Below, in pieces: positions 62,519-64,000 of a stretch of 64,000 nucleotides of DNA. The position numbers and the translations under genes were made by a program. The first letter of the stretch is position 1. Every line of letters starts with the position of its first letter. The notes under the pieces were generated by a model. The model saw only the letters and a program-made list of their open reading frames with translations. It was not told where the DNA came from and did not search any database. This DNA comes from Acidovorax sp. MR-S7 (GTDB lineage Bacteria; Pseudomonadota; Gammaproteobacteria; Burkholderiales; Burkholderiaceae_C): assembly GCF_000400995.2 (NCBI RefSeq), contig NZ_DF238893.1:62001-126000 (forward strand), in the 5' to 3' direction.

Positions 62519-63520
62519 TTACTCGGCCGAGACGCCGGCCGCCTTGATCACCTTGTCCCAGCGCGCCACCTCGGCCTCCAGGTGCTTGCGCAGGCCTTCG
62601 GGCGTGGCCTTCTCGGGCGTGGCGAGGTCGGAGCTCAGCTCGGCGATGCGCTTCTTGACGTTGTCGTCCTTGATCGCCACGTTGAGCGCCTTGTTCAGCT
62701 TGTCGATGACTTCCTTGGGCGTGCCCTTGGGTGCGTACATGCCGTGCCACACCTTCACGTCAAAGCCCTTGAGGCCCTGCTCGTCGAGCGTGGGGATGTC
62801 GGGCAGCGACGACAGGCGCTGGGGCGTGGTCACTCCGAACACCTTGGCGCGCTTGCCGTCCTGGATGACGGGCACGGTCTGCGTGGTCTGGTCGCACAGC
62901 AGGTCCACCTGGCCGCCCATGAGGTCGTTCATGGCAGGGCCGGCGCCCTTGTAGGGCACGGTGGTCAGCTTCACGCCGACCTGGTGCATGAACAGCATGC
63001 CGCACAGCTGCGACACCGCGCCGATGCCCGCGTTGGCCAGCGACACCTTGTCCTGGTTCTTGCGCACGTAGTCGAGCAGCTCGGGGAAGGTGTTGGCCGG
63101 GAAGTCCTTGCGCGAGAGCAGGGTCATGGGCACGTCGAGCACCTGGCCGATGTACTCGAAGTCTCTCAAAGGGTCGTAGGGCAGCTTCTTGTAGAGCGCG
63201 GGCGCGGTGGCCATGCCCATGTGGTGGATCAGGATGGTGTAGCCGTCGTTCTTGGACTTGGCCACGCGGTTGGGCGCGATGGTGCCGCCCGCGCCCACGG
63301 TGTTTTCCACCACCACGGTCTGGCCCAGCGACTGGCCCATGGGCACGGCCAGCAGGCGCGCCACCACGTCGGTGGGGCCGCCGGCGCTGTAGGGCACGAC
63401 GAGGGTGACGGTCTTCTCGGGCCAGGTGGCCGCCTGGGCCATGCCCATGGCCAGCAGGGCGCAGGCGGATGCGATGGCTCCCGCCACGCGGCGGCGGATC
63501 AGGGCGGTGTTGTGCGTCAT
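62519..63520 (-). CDS. Bug/TctC-family periplasmic solute-binding protein
   Basis: A 333-residue Bug-type binding protein. A signal peptide (VAGAIASACALLAMGMAQAA) is followed by WPEKTVTLVVPYSAGGPTDV, VENTVGAGGTIAPNRVAKSK, VKLTTVPYKGAGPAMNDLMG and a final EAEVARWDKVIKAAGVSAE, all normal for the family. The ATG at 63518-63520 follows AGGAGACACT. It lies between a PrpD-like gene and a CitE-like gene, so it may bind the tricarboxylate or branched dicarboxylate that those enzymes degrade. Confidence 0.92.
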   Translation of the reverse strand: MTHNTALIRRRVAGAIASACALLAMGMAQAATWPEKTVTLVVPYSAGGPTDVVARLLAVPMGQSLGQTVVVENTVGAGGTIAPNRVAKSKNDGYTILIHHMGMATAPALYKKLPYDPLRDFEYIGQVLDVPMTLLSRKDFPANTFPELLDYVRKNQDKVSLANAGIGAVSQLCGMLFMHQVGVKLTTVPYKGAGPAMNDLMGGQVDLLCDQTTQTVPVIQDGKRAKVFGVTTPQRLSSLPDIPTLDEQGLKGFDVKVWHGMYAPKGTPKEVIDKLNKALNVAIKDDNVKKRIAELSSDLATPEKATPEGLRKHLEAEVARWDKVIKAAGVSAE

Positions 63521-63587
63521 AGTGTCTCCTGTTGTTCGGGGGGTTGAGAGGTGCGCCGGCACATCCCCAGCGTGCCGGCGTCCGGAT

Positions 63588-64000
63588 TCATGGCTGCGCC
63601 ACCAGCCGCTCCACGCGGCCCCACTGCGCGACCTGCCACAGCCGCTGCACGGCGGCCTCGGCCTGGTGCGCGGGCACGGCGGCGCCGTAGGCGGCCAGAC
63701 GCAGCGCCTTGGCGGTGATTTCCTCGCGCGACAAGGTGTTGCCGGGGTCGCCCTTGGGCTCGTCGACGCGGCCGTGGAGCAGGCGGCCGTCGGTGGTCTG
63801 CACCGTCACCTTGCCGATCCAGCGGCGGGGGTAGGCGCCGTCCACCTCGGCGTCCAGCTCCATGGCCACCCGGTCGCGCAGGGCCACAGTGTCGGGCGCG
63901 AGGTACTCGCGGTCGAACTCGGTCAAACCCGCATGGCCGTGGCGCGCGGCCAGTGCCAGCACCGTGCCCATGGAGAACTTGGACTGGTGCACCGTGGCAG
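63588..64000 (-). CDS. MmgE/PrpD-family protein, C-terminal part (cut by right edge)
   Basis: The C-terminal 136 or so residues of a MmgE/PrpD-type protein (2-methylcitrate dehydratase or similar). The frame is open to the right edge and begins ATVHQSKFSMGTVLALAARH, a conserved block of the second domain. It continues with RVAMELDAEVDGAYPRRWIG and KVTVQTTDGRLLHGRVDEPK, ending in WGRVERLVAQP. A GTG inside the visible part is not the true start. It is the first visible gene of the Bug/CitE-like operon, which together suggest degradation of a methylcitrate- or tricarboxylate-like acid. Confidence 0.85.
   Translation of the reverse strand, partial: ATVHQSKFSMGTVLALAARHGHAGLTEFDREYLAPDTVALRDRVAMELDAEVDGAYPRRWIGKVTVQTTDGRLLHGRVDEPKGDPGNTLSREEITAKALRLAAYGAAVPAHQAEAAVQRLWQVAQWGRVERLVAQP

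Overview
The window is high-GC DNA from a betaproteobacterium of the family Comamonadaceae, most like Acidovorax, Alicycliphilus or Diaphorobacter. The grounds are the base composition, Bug/TctC binding proteins beside CoA-catabolic genes, IPTL-CTERM proteins, an SAH riboswitch in front of a split metH, and a PACE/LysR efflux pair. This is inferred from protein style, not from a marker gene.

Layout. 1-3416: regulators, with three paralogous AraC genes (one cut by the left edge) and a LuxR-type gene. 3628-20179: a long run of exported proteins, namely a Tat-type alpha/beta hydrolase, a beta-lactamase-fold lipoprotein, two large lipoproteins and four IPTL-CTERM surface proteins. A chemoreceptor follows. 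22033-26629: a branched-chain-amino-acid-type ABC importer whose two permeases and two ATPases are each fused (LivK, LivHM, LivGF). 26832-29973: ferredoxin reductase, a glycine-zipper protein, a BrkB-family membrane protein and shikimate kinase.

30081-41165 is a complete type II-C CRISPR-Cas locus. It has 99 repeats of 36 bp and 98 spacers of 29-31 bp, then cas2, cas1 and cas9 on the minus strand, and a divergent tracrRNA with a readable promoter, anti-repeat and terminator. The array is read on the plus strand, towards the cas genes. The promoter-side repeat is the degenerate one.

41227-64000: metH under an SAH riboswitch whose ribosome-site switch can be read directly; a sigma-54 regulator divergent from a Rieske/CcoG pair; a PACE pump with its LysR regulator; PPK2; glutamate dehydrogenase; an IclR/thiolase/acyl-CoA ligase/Bug cluster; a thioesterase; a LysR/cysteine-dioxygenase/rhodanese group; and a CitE-like lyase/Bug/MmgE-PrpD cluster running off the right edge.

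The least-explained signal is a short palindromic element of about 47 bp present at 19 places. It carries a GCGCTT...AAGCGC hairpin followed by GCAGCTATCAAAA. It sits at gene ends and junctions, has few stop codons, and in several places has become coding sequence. It supplies the basic tail of two IPTL-CTERM proteins, the linker joining LivG to LivF, and the last residues or stop codon of several other genes. In the 8.6-20.2 kb gene run it occupies every junction in the same orientation. I do not recognise it as a named repeat. Its behaviour resembles the Rickettsia palindromic elements that insert into reading frames.
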